NCBI GenBank assembly: GCA_030323885.1
Contig: CM059194.1
Coordinates: 29,112,363 to 29,176,362, forward strand
Direction: 5' to 3'
DNA: 64,000 nucleotides
Origin: Branchipolynoe longqiensis
Taxonomy: Eukaryota; Annelida; Polychaeta; Phyllodocida; Polynoidae
A program made the position numbers and the translations under genes. Numbering within the stretch: the stretch's first letter is position 1; each line of letters begins with the position of its first letter. A model generated the notes under the pieces. The model had not been told where the DNA came from. It did no database searches and was given only the letters and a program-made list of their open reading frames with translations. Positions 22,301 to 33,419 of this stretch are shown here, in pieces.

Positions 22301-25300
22301 TGGGAGACCAGAATGATAGCCCACATGACCGGATATGCCACATTATCCTGACACTGAGCCAACCAGTGCCTGCACTATCCTAATAATGCCAAGCAGCTGG
22401 ATAGGAAGCAACACGCATCAATTTTTAAATCATTGGTTTAACTCGACCAGGGTTCGAACCCACGATCGATCAACTCATTCGACCATCCCATTTTATTTTT
22501 ATCACAATATGAATCTACCATCAACAAAACTCCCATTTAAGGTATTGTGTATGAAGATAAGCAGCCAATTTATCCTTTCGCTCTGCCAACAATATTCAGC
22601 ATGGGATTTTATCATCTTGGTCGATCAGACGGCACTTCCTAATCCCTGGTTCATCACAAAGAGGCAAGAGCGAGTAATTAAGATGTATTACCCAAATATT
22701 ATACAAATGAGCCACATCAATAAAAAATCACCCATGCCACAAGTTTTGATAAATTCAATAAAAAATTGCAATTAGTATTTCATCCCATGAGCAAAAGCAG
22801 ACCAAATATATATTTTATGGTGTGTAGAATAATACCAGATGTGTAAAACCAAAACTGTGGCAAAATGATCCCAGACAATTATTTTTACTATAACATTGTC
22901 AATCTCATGGAGTGTTATGTTGATTTCATTGTAATCAAACAAAGCTGAATGATAATCATTGATTGAACAATCATCACTAATTCCACCTCCCTTAAATTTA
23001 CATTTTAGGAACATCAGGACAGATACAGACTTGTGACTGCACACTAATGGCTGCTTCAGTGGGTTTGTTTGTTGGAATTTTATATCTTGACACCAACTAA
23101 CGTCATATCAGATCATACATCGACTTGTGACTGCACTCATGGCAACTTTATAGTGCTGCCCGCCCCACTGGCTGACCCCATGAACTGATTCCCACTCAGT
23201 CACATTATATTGGTACTGACCTAACCAGTCCATGCCTCATCATAGTAATGCCGAGTGCCAGTCTAGGTAGCAACAAGTAATTGTTTCAATGCCACCATGC
23301 AGTGACTCTACCGATAGTTGACACTGGGTGGTGCAAGCCAAGTTAAAAATAGCTATACTTTGCTACCAATATTCAGTACGGGATGCTATCGTCTTGGTCG
23401 ATCAGACGGCACTTCCTAATCCCTGGTTCATCACAAACAGGCAAAAGCAAAGTATTTGAGAATTCCCACCCAAACCAGACAAGTACATATATATATATTT
23501 TTAACTAAACAAACATCAAGCACTGTAATATTATTTGTACTGTACTATGAGTATCCAGTGCATCAATGAATAATTCAACCCAACAAAAAAAGAAGAGAAA
23601 ATACAAAAATTCATGGGCCTGTGGATCTATACTACAAATTCTTTAAAAGCAGTAATTTATCAACTTAAATTCATCTCTAGTGCTAGAGAGGTCATCGAAT
23701 GCATTCACAGCACTACTTTCTAAAGGGTAGTGTACAAATAAAGCTGCACTGCACATTAAAGGGAAACCCAGATAAATTAACTAACAAACAGCCATCTTAT
23801 TTCAATTACCTACACTTTGCCATCAATATTCAGAATGGGATTTTATCGTCTTGTTCGATCAGACGGCACTTCCTAATCCCTAGTTCATCACAAACAGGCA
23901 AGCGCAAAGTATTAGGAAATTATCCGCCAAAACCAGACAAACATACCATTATAAATCAATTAAACCTCTAACTGTACATCAAAACACCAGAAAACTGCGG
24001 AATTAGAAATATTATTTGTCACAAGTATCCAGTAGAGCAACTCTTAATCCATGAGAACAAACAACGACAGACGGACCGACCCAAGCAGAAACATTTCAAG
24101 GTCAGTCAAAATTATAATCCCAGACATGTAAAAGCTCCGACTACTTATATGAAAAAGATGAGCACCATGTTTCACAATCCAACATATTTAAAGTCGGCGG
24201 CTATACCTCACCCAGATACAAATGAATCCAGCATCAAAAGCTCTCCAAACATACCTTTGCTTAGTTTGTTCAGTTCATGCCACTGAACATGTGGGAGGAG
24301 AGTTGAGGTCTGTGATGTATGAATGACATCATAGGTGGGATTCTCTCATCACATGACCTAGAGGGGTTCCCCACACACAAGGGAAGCCATGGCAACCACC
24401 AAGATGGCAGCCACAGAAAGCTCTCAGTTCAACTTTTAAAGTATTAATCTACATGATTTAATCAATTATTCACACAAAAAGTAGATGGTTATGATAAATA
24501 AACATTTGAACTTATTATTTTAGATTGCAATTTCTAACATTTTTTCTCTCTATATGCTTGTCTAAAAGTGTCAGTGCTGCTGGACTAAATACAAAACAGA
24601 AGCAACCAATCTCAGGACTCTCCCCACCCCCCACATATGTAGTTGCATAAACTGAAAACCAGTAAATGTATGCTTGGAGAGCATTTGTCGGAGTACAGGT
24701 AGTGTCTCAGCGACATATATCTGGTCCCTTTAAGCACATACTTCGAATAATATTGGGGGAAAAATCTATATTTAAAACCTTTTGTTGCAGCATTGTCAAT
24801 CTCATGGAGTGTTATGTTGATTTCATTGTAATCAAACAAAGCTGAATGATAATCATTGATTGAACAATCACAAGTAATGAAATAACTGAGTTCATTTATG
24901 TGCCCCCAATATCAGAACAGCTGTGCACTAATAACAGCTTCATAGTGGTGCAAGACCATGCAGTAAGCACTGAGTCAATATCCAAACTGGTCAGTATATC
25001 ATGATACTTGGCACTCCATAACAGTCTAATAATGTGGAGCTCCAAAGAAGGTAAGAAATATCAATACTCTGACCCATCACCAGAGCAAATGATTTTTTTG
25101 TTTGTTGTTTTACGTCCTAGCAACATCTAAGGTCATGGCAGGATGGGTACCGACTTGTGACAGGGCACTCATAGTGCTGCCCCACTGGTAGACCAGGCTA
25201 CCAGCACCATGCCCTGATATCCCACTCAGTCACATTATCATGACACTGAGCCAACCAGTCTATAAGTATCAATTTTTAAGTCATTGGTACGACTCCACCA

Positions 25301-28300
25301 GGGTTCGAACCCACAGTCTACCAACACGGGAGACTGATGCTCTAACTTATTCAGACATCCCGTCTGGTTCTGAGAAAATGGAGAATGTACCCACTTGTAA
25401 AGCAAGTTAAGTTTAAGTCTTATTTTACTGTGGCAGGAAGCTTATGGTCCTGAGCATTCAGAATTCTACAAGTTTCAAGGGAAATCCAAATTAAATACAA
25501 CAGTGACAAATGGCTCTATATTTCTTCTGACAGCCTATTATTTATACTTTGCCTCCAATATTCAGAACGGGATTTTATCGTCTTGGTCGATCAGACGGCA
25601 CTTCCTAATCCCTGGTTCATCACAAATAGGCAAGACCGATTGACTAACGTCAGAATGGAGTAAAACTAAAATCAGAGTTGAAGCCATCAGAACTACAAAT
25701 ACAACCCAACATCTGTTATGCTGACAACTTTCTATTCAAATATCTAATATCATTATTTGAAGTGCATATACGTATATAGTAAGCCTGGGGCAGCAGCCCA
25801 AGGTAATATATGGAGGCTGTACCCAATTGTAAACAAGTTAAATTTTAAAGTTATTTTACTGCGCCAGGAAGCTCACGGTCCTGATCATTCAGGATCCTAA
25901 GAGTTTCAAGGGGAATCCAAATTAAATACAACAGCAACAAATGGCCCTACTTGTTCTGACAGCCTATCATCTAAGCTTTGCCTCCAATATTCAGAATGGG
26001 ATTTAATCGTCTTGGTCGATCAGACGGCACTTCCTAATCCCTGGTTCATCACACAAAGCATTACTATGATAAGGCAAGGACTGATTGACTAGCGTCAGAA
26101 TGGAATCAAACTAAAAACGCAGTTGAAGTCACCACAACTACAAATACAACCGACATTGCAAAAATAGTAGACTAACACGATAGAAACTCACTGCCAAAAG
26201 TCAGAACTAATATTATAGTACTAACCCAGAGATTGCACTTAAAATATCAGGGGTCCCAGTTACAACAATTAAAAAATCCCTGAAAAAGTAGGGGGACCTG
26301 GGGCATAGCTCCCTCAATTAAAAAACAACAACCATCTGCTCAGTCTTTGTATGTTGAACATTAGTTCAGATTAATTTTCTTCAAAGACAGGATCCCACCC
26401 CACCCCGCATCCCACTGATGTGAAAACTCAATTTCCACTGAAATCAGCGATTTCGCTGAGAAATGGAATTCCTAAAATATGGGGGGTGGGGAAGGAGGGA
26501 AACCAGTTATTTCAGAGAAAATTTACCTTACAACAAAACTGCAATATATAATATAGTAAAACAACAGAAACCTGAGTGAGAGGTAAAAACCAATACAAAG
26601 TTGTAACCATTGAACCACACATGTAAGAGAACAGTATCGTTCAACCAATTTGCCATGTTAGGAGCTAGGCCTACGTACAGGACTGCTAATACTGCCTAGC
26701 TATCATTAAGCCAGCGGCGCACCAGTCAGTATGGGATTGCATCGTCTTGGTCGATCAGACGGCACTTCCTAATCCCTGGTTCATCATAGATGCTATCACT
26801 TACATGCATCAAATAGTTAAAAACTTACGGTTTGCTTAGCCTTCATGAGCTTGAATCTGTCAAAGTCCCCAAGTGTGGCACGCTGGAAATACAGGCGAAC
26901 AGTTTGTAGGGGACAGGTCAAATTCAAGTTATATAGTCAGATGATTTTGAGTTTGTGTCTTTTTCGCCATAGATAAATTATATTAAGTTAAGCGGTATAA
27001 TCCACTGTACTTTAGTTTGCCGTAAATTTTACTTTAACCCAAGCAGCCCTAAAGAGATTTTAATTGTTAAGTCCCTGGAGTCTTGACCAAATTATTACAT
27101 TATTAGTTGAATTTCATTTCTAGAAAGGTTTTCCTGAAAATTTGTAGATCATACCACAAATACGGTGCTATCTGCTTGCAAGCGCGCAAAACATTTGGGA
27201 ACAATAATAGGTATGTCAGATTCCGTTAGGGACGCGTCGGTCACCATGTCTATAGTAAAATGTTCATGCATTTTCACGATCCCGGCCTTGATTCAAGTAC
27301 TTTTGCATTGGAATATTTTCATAAATTTTATATCACTGGAAAGACCTAATCCCACCAAAACACACACACCAAAATCAAAATACTTAGAGCATACAAAGCT
27401 GTAACAATGTGGCATGGGTCACAGTTTATAATAATGGTGAATCCAGACTAAATTTAACAATTAAGCCGACACTAGAAATCCCATAACTTTCTCCCCTACT
27501 AAGATATTTTCAAAATTAAAACAGATTTAATTTTCTCTCAGCAAGATCTGTTGAAAAAGCTTAAATTTATTCTGTTGTGTTTTGGAATTTTAGCTGATCT
27601 ACCTAACAAAAACGGTGTTAAATGGCTAATATTCTAAGTGAAAGCATAAAAAATTGATGTTAGTAAAAATCCGCACACCATAGGACTCGGCAGTAACAGT
27701 TTCATCAGTGTCCCCTTCTATTCAGTAACAGATCTAGTGCACCAACACCTAAATTCAATCTCTAGTGAAGTGCTTTGGTTTAGAAAATGTGTTGCTTCAA
27801 TCCCTACTTCACATAGCGTACGTAGCTCAGTGCAGTTGAACAAGCTTTCACATGACATGAATACATCATCACTTTAGAAGCTTTCATCATAGCCACGCAA
27901 ATCAAATTTCCCATTGAATCAATGCCGTGTATTATAAGGAACCTTCCATATCACTGTCAAATGGTCCATTGAAAACACTTGTAATGCAGCATGGTATTTT
28001 AAGAGGAACAGCACACCAATATCGCCAATAAAACGGAACCTTGTATCGACTCCCTCTATATAGAAATAGATGTGGACCCACCCCTCCTTATTTTCTAGAT
28101 AGCTACAGGTGTAAACATACATATTTCATATAATATTCGCAGCGAAATAAAACCAGCTCAATGTCATGGAAAAGACATTAATGATAGCATGTCGAAAAAA
28201 AATAAAATGTAGCATCACCTAGAAGTTTGTAGCTAATAAATGGGTAATGGCAAATGGATAGGGGGTGATGCGAATGGGCTAATAAATAACATATACACCC

Positions 28301-31300
28301 TTCTGATTCAGTTATAAAATAAAAATAATTACATAAAATAAATTGCCTGAATAGACCATGATTGCCATTCTCAAAATGCAGACAGGTTTGATTTATGTCG
28401 AATATACATTAAAATCTAAGCCCGTCCACATAAGGCCTTTTTTTTTTTAATTGGTGATCATCCACATGAAAAATCGCTAGCCTCCAATTAAAAATAAAAA
28501 AATAAATTTTTAAACCAGGACGATCACCAATTTAATTCTTTCTTTTTTTGGCCTAACCCCTAATAATTTAAAATGGACAAACGCCAGCCAATCAATACCA
28601 ATTCACGGGCAGCAATCTTCTTGGCCCAGGTGGACTCTGCGAACTTCTTGTCGACCTCAGCCTTCTCCCACGCCCTGCGCACAACCCCGGTGCGACAGGA
28701 GGGCGGCATTTTGACGACGATGTTGGTCAGATGCAGCTGCTTCATGTTCAGAGCCTTACGGGTCACTCCGACTGGGCCATCGACAAGGGCCTGGTCAGAA
28801 AGCAAACATGTATTAAAAGGACCACAACTGTGAATACCGTAGATACGTACAAAGCACGGTAAATGTTTCTGACTCAGTGCAGTTGAACAAGCTTTCATCT
28901 GAAATCTCATCACTTGGGGTATTTTTTCATCATCGTCAGTACCTAAGTTGTTAATGTGAGGCTATTTGAAATAGCTATAGCCACCTATGTAGGCTATGAT
29001 ATAAAAATGTACCATTTGGAGAGCTAAATAATAGGAATGCGACAAACTAATACAATTCTTATATCATACATTTCTTCATTCAGTAAGTGTATGAGACACC
29101 CTTACCAATTGGTTCATGAAATATAACAATACAAATAACGCAGTTAATTGAAATGTAAATCCTGGACACAATCTGGCTCAGTGCAGTTGAACAAGCATTC
29201 ATCTAAACATCACTTATATTATCAGTTCATCATTGCCAGGCACTAGTGCATTAAATAACCACAACGCTAAATGAAACATTAAATTTCTTACCAATTAACG
29301 CGGATGGATACAGAATTAACTTTTACACATGCTGATGATAGATTACTTACCCGGGACTGATCGACGATGTCAACGATAACAACAACCTTGCCCTTGTCCC
29401 TACCAAAGGCAACCCAGGCAACGCGGCCAACTTCCACGAATCTATTGAAAGTCTGAATCGAAAACAAAAAGCAGTGTCACTGATTTACCTCCATTAATTT
29501 ACATCGATGCAAATTTATTCCAAGTCCAAGACGGTGGTATTTACTAGACATCTCAATTCTAGATACAACGAACACATTTTGTAGACAGCTGCTAATTAAA
29601 TTAAATCAAAATAGGTGTCACTCAAATTTAACAACACTGCTTTCTCCATAGCATTCGTTGGCATAGCTAAACTAGACAGTTTGATTGATTGATTGGTGGT
29701 TTCTTTACGCCGTGTCGGCAGCATAGGCCATATTCACGGCGGAACTAGACCGTCAACATTTTGTCCTATTGGTTATAGCTATTAAGTTGTGACCATTTGT
29801 GTTCTGGGATAGGTACATTTCTTTGTAGTTTCTTTATTAATGGTCATATCCTTCACACCAAGGTTTTTCATCATATGGCAAATCAGCCCAGCTTATCAAA
29901 ACTGATCCAAAAAAATTAGATCACAGGAAAATGTAGGTTTCCATGGCAACTGTAATACAATCATTTCTACCTACAATATGAGTCAACTGTAGCTGTTTTT
30001 AAAGAATGGTCCGATCTTGATGAAATTTCACATCAAGATCCTTCTTGGTATGGCAAATCACCTCAGCTTATCCTGGAATTTATACATTACTTACAACGTA
30101 ATTTGTAGATTCATAAGAATCTCAATAATACTACAACTTACACTTGACCACTTCCAATATTATATACAGTATGACAGTAATTCTATTATGTCACTTCATC
30201 CTTTTAACCTAATTGGCGCAATCAAAAACCTAAGCACTATGTATACGTGTTCAGTTGTCGCACATTGTTGTATTAAGGGTTACAGAATGGTATATTCACC
30301 CGAACTGGTCCTTTCCCCACCGCTATAATATTAGACCTCCGAATAACTTGACCTACTTAATTGAACTTTAGATTGTTGACCTATTTAATTATATGTAAGT
30401 AATTGTTTAAAAAGTATTGTTCAGAAATGTTTGATAAATATTAACTAAAAGCGATATATTTAGGCTGTTTGTTATTTTATGTCCTAGCAACATCTAAGGT
30501 CATATCAGGATGGGCATACTTTGGCCTTACAAGTTTTCGGTTGAAGCCACATCTAAACTTGGTGCAGTTCTAAGTCTCCTTGTATAATGTCGATTATGAT
30601 TTTGTCAGAGGTTAGATAACAACCAGTGTCAGATTTGTCATCGACAACTTTAAACTCATTTGTGGCACTCAAAAATTCAATTATGTGTCCATCTCACCAA
30701 GATCTTTGCCCATTCTCAATCCATTGTTGTACAAAGGAAAGGCCAATCAGTGTGTGAGGAGCAGAGATAATTTCATTCAGATCATTTAGCTCTGCTGGGA
30801 TGTCAGCAGCCATCGGCTTTTCTAGGCTTCCCTTGAAGGCAGCAGCCTTTGAAATGTTCACACTTTCTCCTGGTCCAAGTTGACCTTTCAGAATTTCCAT
30901 CCTGATGTTAATCTGTGACTTTAATAATCCTTTGATCTTTGTGCTTGATAAGCCAGTTGTATTGTTGTCTATGTCCATTGGTGACTGCCATAAACCTCCA
31001 TTTTGAAATGCCTGCTCCAACCAGTTTTTTCTCTCGCAGTGTCCTCTTTATCTTGTAGTTTTTTACGTGACTGTTTCAGTTTTTCTTGTATTTCTGTTTG
31101 GATTTTCTTCTTAAAATCTAAACCCCCGAATCTGCATTTTCGTGCACACTGAAAATAATGTCAGAGTGCACTATTACTACTAATTTAGGAAAAATTAACT
31201 TCAACTTCAGAAAGCTGTAGTTCTGTCAATTCTTTATGGATGTTGATCAAACAAAATCTGAAACCTGTGCAATTTATTACACTTCGAAATAGCAGCAGAT

Positions 31301-32719
31301 TCACCACAATTTGAGTAGAGCTAAACCCCCGAATCTGCAGTGTCTAACCAAATGGACACATACAATTTAGGTATCACATGAAAGATAAATAACTAAATAT
31401 TGAGGATTGCCAGACTACTAGAATGATTTTTGAATTTTACTTATCTATTCTATGACTTTTTCAACAGTGGTTCACTTCAACAGCTTGTAAAACCTAGATA
31501 AAAGATTCACCCGGTACTCGGGTGAAGGACAACATAGTGTAAATACGGACGAAAATAGGTTTAGTATGGAACAGCAAATAGAATGCCTGCCTCCAGTGTC
31601 AAATGGTTACTTATATCGGCACAGAGTTGGTGAAATGGGAGAATGCAAAAAAAACAAGATGGCGGCCACAGAACACCGTCGATTTCACTTTTAAATCTTA
31701 TCAAACTAGATATTGTATTATATTTTTCAACTCAAAGGTAGCGGGCTATCAATAAGACATACGTAAAGAATAACTGTTGCTTCTTAGATTGTGAAATTAG
31801 GCTCTCAATTCATTAACCCGCTTTTTTGACCGTTTTTATATAGGGTTGGTATTCACCCGTGTACTGCGAGTACCGGGTGAATCCTTTATCTAGTAAAACC
31901 ATGAGGTATCTATCCCCTAATGCACTAGAAACGTCCCAGATGTAAACAAGGTTGTGATTGGTCAATTCTGATGTCATTCTGTATGGCAATTCATTTGCAC
32001 AGGATTTGTGAATGGGTTTCAAAGAGCGCCTCTGAATAAAGGCATATAGAAACCAGTTCAGCTGCAGTAGTGGAGACAGCTATAACACAGCGCCTCAAGC
32101 GGGATTTGATGTACCTACTATAGCAAAATGTTCCTGCATTTTCACCATTCCAGCTTTGATTAAAGTTGCATAGTCCGATGGTTTTGGAATTTCTGTATTT
32201 CTTCTGAGATAAATATATTTATATTAGGTCGATCACTAGTATCTACTTTACATTAGTTCAAAGTTACTTTTATTTTAAATGGTAAACTTTTGAAATATTT
32301 TGAGTGCAAACATGAAAATTAGTTTTGGCAAGCTTGCCAAGACACCATAGACTTCTGCAGTAACGGGTTCTGTTAAATTGACTCAGTATTACCTTTTACG
32401 CAGAAACAAATGCTTAAGTTTGTCTAAGCAAGGCCTGTTGAAGGAGCTTAAATTGATATCGTTTGTTGTGTTTTGAAATGTTAGCTGATCTACCTAGTAC
32501 CGTCCTGAAAAGGCAGAGTGCCAGAGAGACCAGTGAGTACGAGACCAGCGCAGCGGCAGCGCCAAGCCTAGTTCTCTTCAATATATTCACTTAACGAATA
32601 ATAAGCATGCTACTTGCGCCTTAACTTATTAAGTGTCATTTCCTCTTCTTTTTAGAGGCACTACACAGATCATATAAGCAACGGAGCTGTGAGGTCTTTT
32701 TTTTACGGATATTTACCAT
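19349..32719 (-). CDS. RPL14: 60S ribosomal protein L14 (eL14), five exons
   Basis: Component of the large ribosomal subunit. Coding exons (minus strand): 29351-29452, 28599-28790, 26829-26882 and 19349-19441 (stop), all joined in phase 0 with GT-AG sites. Putative exon 1 is only the ATG at 32717-32719, followed by GTAAAT; ending exon 1 right after the ATG is common in ribosomal protein genes, but this exon is a best guess. The product is 147 aa. It begins [17 protein letters not shown] after Met, with [16 protein letters not shown] (KOW-like region), [34 protein letters not shown] and [18 protein letters not shown], and ends in a basic tail [10 protein letters not shown]. All are hallmarks of eL14. 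The length suits invertebrate eL14; the mammalian alanine-rich extension is absent. Introns carry eleven box C/D snoRNA-like genes in the same orientation. Confidence 0.93.
19572..19665 (-). ncRNA. Box C/D snoRNA-like gene, family A copy 1 (RPL14 intron 4)
   Basis: Minus strand: C box GTGATGA, constant core with GGGATTAGGAAGTGCCG, then D' CTGA, then D box CTGA. Outer flanks CGCTCTTGCC and GGCAGAGCG form a terminal stem with one bulge. It lies in sense within an RPL14 intron, the usual animal snoRNA setting. Target unknown. Confidence 0.75.
20110..20648. mobile_element. PIF/Harbinger-like MITE, 539 bp (AGCCGTGTTTACACGG ends)
   Basis: Inverted ends AGCCGTGTTTACACGGG and CCCGTGTAAAGACGGCT are flanked by TAA at 20107-20109 and 20649-20651. 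The tandem-unit sister near 22228-22240 has the empty site (CAACTAAGGTC), so insertion followed the duplication. Confidence 0.75.
20992..21085 (-). ncRNA. Box C/D snoRNA-like gene, family A copy 2
   Basis: Nearly identical to copy 1, including the terminal stem. It sits in the second unit of the tandem ~0.87-kb duplication. Confidence 0.75.
21447..22152. mobile_element. ~706-bp inverted-repeat element in the second tandem unit
   Basis: The ends GGGCCGTATGCAGGAGTC and GACTCATGCATACAGGCC are inverted copies. The sister unit near 20019-20035 shows the uninterrupted site CATCAGAGCGG. It contains an internal ~130-bp repeat (AGGCCCAAATCTATT at 21625 and 21854). The target duplication is 2-3 bp and not resolved. 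Confidence 0.65.
22579..22672 (-). ncRNA. Box C/D snoRNA-like gene, family A copy 3
   Basis: Third tandem-unit copy. C box, D' and D box are intact. A change in the C' region gives GATGATA, closer to a consensus C' box than the CGATAAA of copies 1 and 2. Confidence 0.73.
23355..23455 (-). ncRNA. Box C/D snoRNA-like gene, family A copy 4
   Basis: Core is constant apart from ATGCT in place of TTTTA before the D box (plus strand). The terminal stem differs in sequence from copies 1-3 yet still pairs: plus-strand flanks ATACTTTGCT and AGCAAAGTAT are exact complements, 10 bp. Confidence 0.75.
23814..23910 (-). ncRNA. Box C/D snoRNA-like gene, family A copy 5
   Basis: Intact C and D boxes. Plus-strand flanks ACTTTGC and GCAAAGT are complementary. 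The core carries two substitutions (TTGTTCGATC, CCCTAGTTC), one of them just inside the C box. Confidence 0.7.
24120..25095. other. RPL14 intron 4 interior without a recognised gene
   Basis: AT-rich intron sequence with a fragment of the tandem unit near 24790-24880; no snoRNA core is visible here. Confidence 0.4.
25096..25370 (-). repeat. SINE type A copy in RPL14 intron 4
   Basis: It carries the type A blocks ACGTCCTAGCAACATCTAAG, CATAGTGCTGCCCC, CCCACTCAGTCACATTATC and the GGGTTCGAACCC B-box region, ending near GTCTGGT. Confidence 0.7.
25549..25633 (-). ncRNA. Box C/D snoRNA-like gene, family A copy 6
   Basis: Intact core and boxes with plus-strand flanking stem TTGCCT and AGGCAA (6 bp, exact). 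It is part of a ~0.4-kb block also present around copy 7. Confidence 0.75.
25975..26059 (-). ncRNA. Box C/D snoRNA-like gene, family A copy 7
   Basis: Intact boxes; plus-strand flanks GCTTTG and CAAAGC form the stem. About 0.4 kb of surrounding intron is duplicated from copy 6 (shared blocks AGTTTCAAGG, GAATCCAAATTAAATACAAC, GACAGCCTAT). Confidence 0.75.
26719..26793 (-). ncRNA. Box C/D snoRNA-like gene, family A copy 8
   Basis: C box ATGATGA and D box CTGA enclose the constant core. Flanking intron is unrelated to the other copies, but a short 5-bp stem (GCATC with GGTGC, one G-U) still brackets it. It is closest to exon 4. Confidence 0.72.
27821..27897 (-). ncRNA. Box C/D snoRNA-like gene, family B copy 1 (RPL14 intron 3)
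   Basis: Minus strand: CGTGGCT stem, C box ATGATGA, C' GTGATGA, guide UUGUUCAACUGCA directly before D box CTGA, closing stem AGCTACG (one G-U pair). The guide complements GCAGUUGAACA, a segment I recall as conserved in 28S rRNA. Confidence 0.78.
28869..28939 (-). ncRNA. Box C/D snoRNA-like gene, family B copy 2 (RPL14 intron 2)
   Basis: Stem CTGAC with GTCAG, C box GATGATGA, internal GTGATGAG, and the same D-box guide as copy 1 followed by CTGA. The 71-nt length is normal for C/D snoRNAs. Confidence 0.8.
29173..29239 (-). ncRNA. Box C/D snoRNA-like gene, family B copy 3 (RPL14 intron 2)
   Basis: Stem CTGGC with GCCAG, C box AATGATGA, internal GTGATG, the same D-box guide and CTGA. Most of the sequence between the boxes has diverged from copies 1 and 2, whereas the guide is almost fixed. 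Confidence 0.8.
30694..31140 (-). pseudogene. Decayed ORF, probable transposon-derived protein fragment (RPL14 intron 1)
   Basis: A 108-codon minus frame (30694-31020) contains [13 protein letters not shown] and [15 protein letters not shown]. Upstream in another frame (about 31025-31140) is a lysine-rich stretch [21 protein letters not shown] frameshift near 31015-31025 separates the two. The combination of a basic coiled stretch, a GGLW motif and a QINIR motif recalls uncharacterised proteins common in repeat-rich invertebrate genomes. No catalytic domain is visible. Confidence 0.3.
31495..31892. mobile_element. 398-bp MITE with TAGATAAAAGATTCACCC termini, copy 1
   Basis: Inverted ends TAGATAAAAGATTCACCCGG and CCGGGTGAATCCTTTATCTA are flanked by GTAAAACC at 31487-31494 and 31893-31900 (8-bp target duplication). 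The interior has a marker AAGATGGCGGCC shared with the other copies. Confidence 0.75.
32164..32415 (+). mobile_element. TTAA-target MITE, 3'-truncated copy
   Basis: TTAA at 32160-32163 is followed by AGTTGCATAGTCCGATG and the normal interior up to AACAAATGCTTAAG. The right end is lost. Confidence 0.6.
32717..32719 (-). other. RPL14: Putative RPL14 exon 1 end (ATG then GTAAAT donor)
   Basis: Exon 2 opens in phase 0 with ACT TTC AAT AGA and needs an upstream ATG. Of the minus-strand ATG|GT sites upstream, this one has the best donor (ATG|GTAAAT). The implied intron 1 (29453-32716) is 3.3 kb. Alternatives at 31905 (ATG|GTTTTA) and 32143 (ATG|GTGAAA, inside a repeat) are weaker. Confidence 0.4.
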
Positions 32720-33005
32720 AAAGCTTGACAGTGAGTGAGTGACAGTACGTTGATACTGACAGTCGCGTGTGCCGCTTTCATGCGCATGTGGTTGCCCGGT
32801 CAACTTCACAAAACAATATTACCAACAGACTGTCGTTTCAAATTAGAAAAAAATCCATACAGTTCATAGAATAGTTATTAATCTCGTGGTTTTTCATTAA
32901 AATGAGGACAAGCATGTTTAAGCAGGAGCTATTTAACAAGGAAATATCCAATGGCACACAAAATATTACCAACCATTTTGGACCGTGGTGCAGGAAGAGA
33001 CAGAA

Positions 33006-33013
33006 GTGACGTC
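33006..33013. promoter_or_regulatory. CRE-like palindrome TGACGTCA
   Basis: A perfect CREB/ATF site in a small CG-containing patch, ~290 bp upstream of the putative RPL14 ATG on the minus strand. Suggestive only. Confidence 0.3.
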
Positions 33014-33419
33014 ACGGCGCAATGAAATCTGGGAAAACTTGATGATTTTTCTCTTCAACAGTTTTGACTATTAATTGTAAGTATTTCAAACCTGGATACT
33101 GCATTAGGTAACTTTACTTGGTGAAGTAAATTTATTAACTGGCTTTTATATTTAAGCTCTTTCAATCCCGATAGATGTGCACCAAGCGGGTAATTTCGGA
33201 AACACATTTAGTAGGTAGGCCTAGTCACTTTCCTCGAGTTCTGGGAATCTGGCTTTCTCTCAAGTACAAGGGTTAATTTAATCAGTGTTTTCGTAATCCA
33301 CACACTAAATGGCATTACTATCTAAAAAAAAGTCGAGTTTGGCTAAGTTTCGATCGAAGTTTTACTCCAGTGTCAGTGATACTGTAACTGTGATAACACG
33401 AGCTTACAAGTTACATGTC

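Larger units (their letters stand above)
19498..23340. repeat. Three tandem ~0.87-kb units inside RPL14 intron 4
   Basis: Units start near 19498, 20909 and 22490 with TATGAATCTACCATCAACA. Each holds a family A snoRNA, then the block TTAGTATTTCATCCCATGAG, then GGCACATCAGAGCGG-type sequence, then part of a type A SINE with a GGGTTCGAACCC-type B box. Later insertions at 20110-20648 and 21447-22152 lengthen the first two units. Parts of the unit also recur near 24790-24880. Confidence 0.8.

Noticed and set aside
31660..31680. AAGATGGCGGCC as a YY1-like promoter of a ribosomal protein gene
   Set aside because: It is an internal marker of the TAGATAAAAG MITE and recurs in the other copies.
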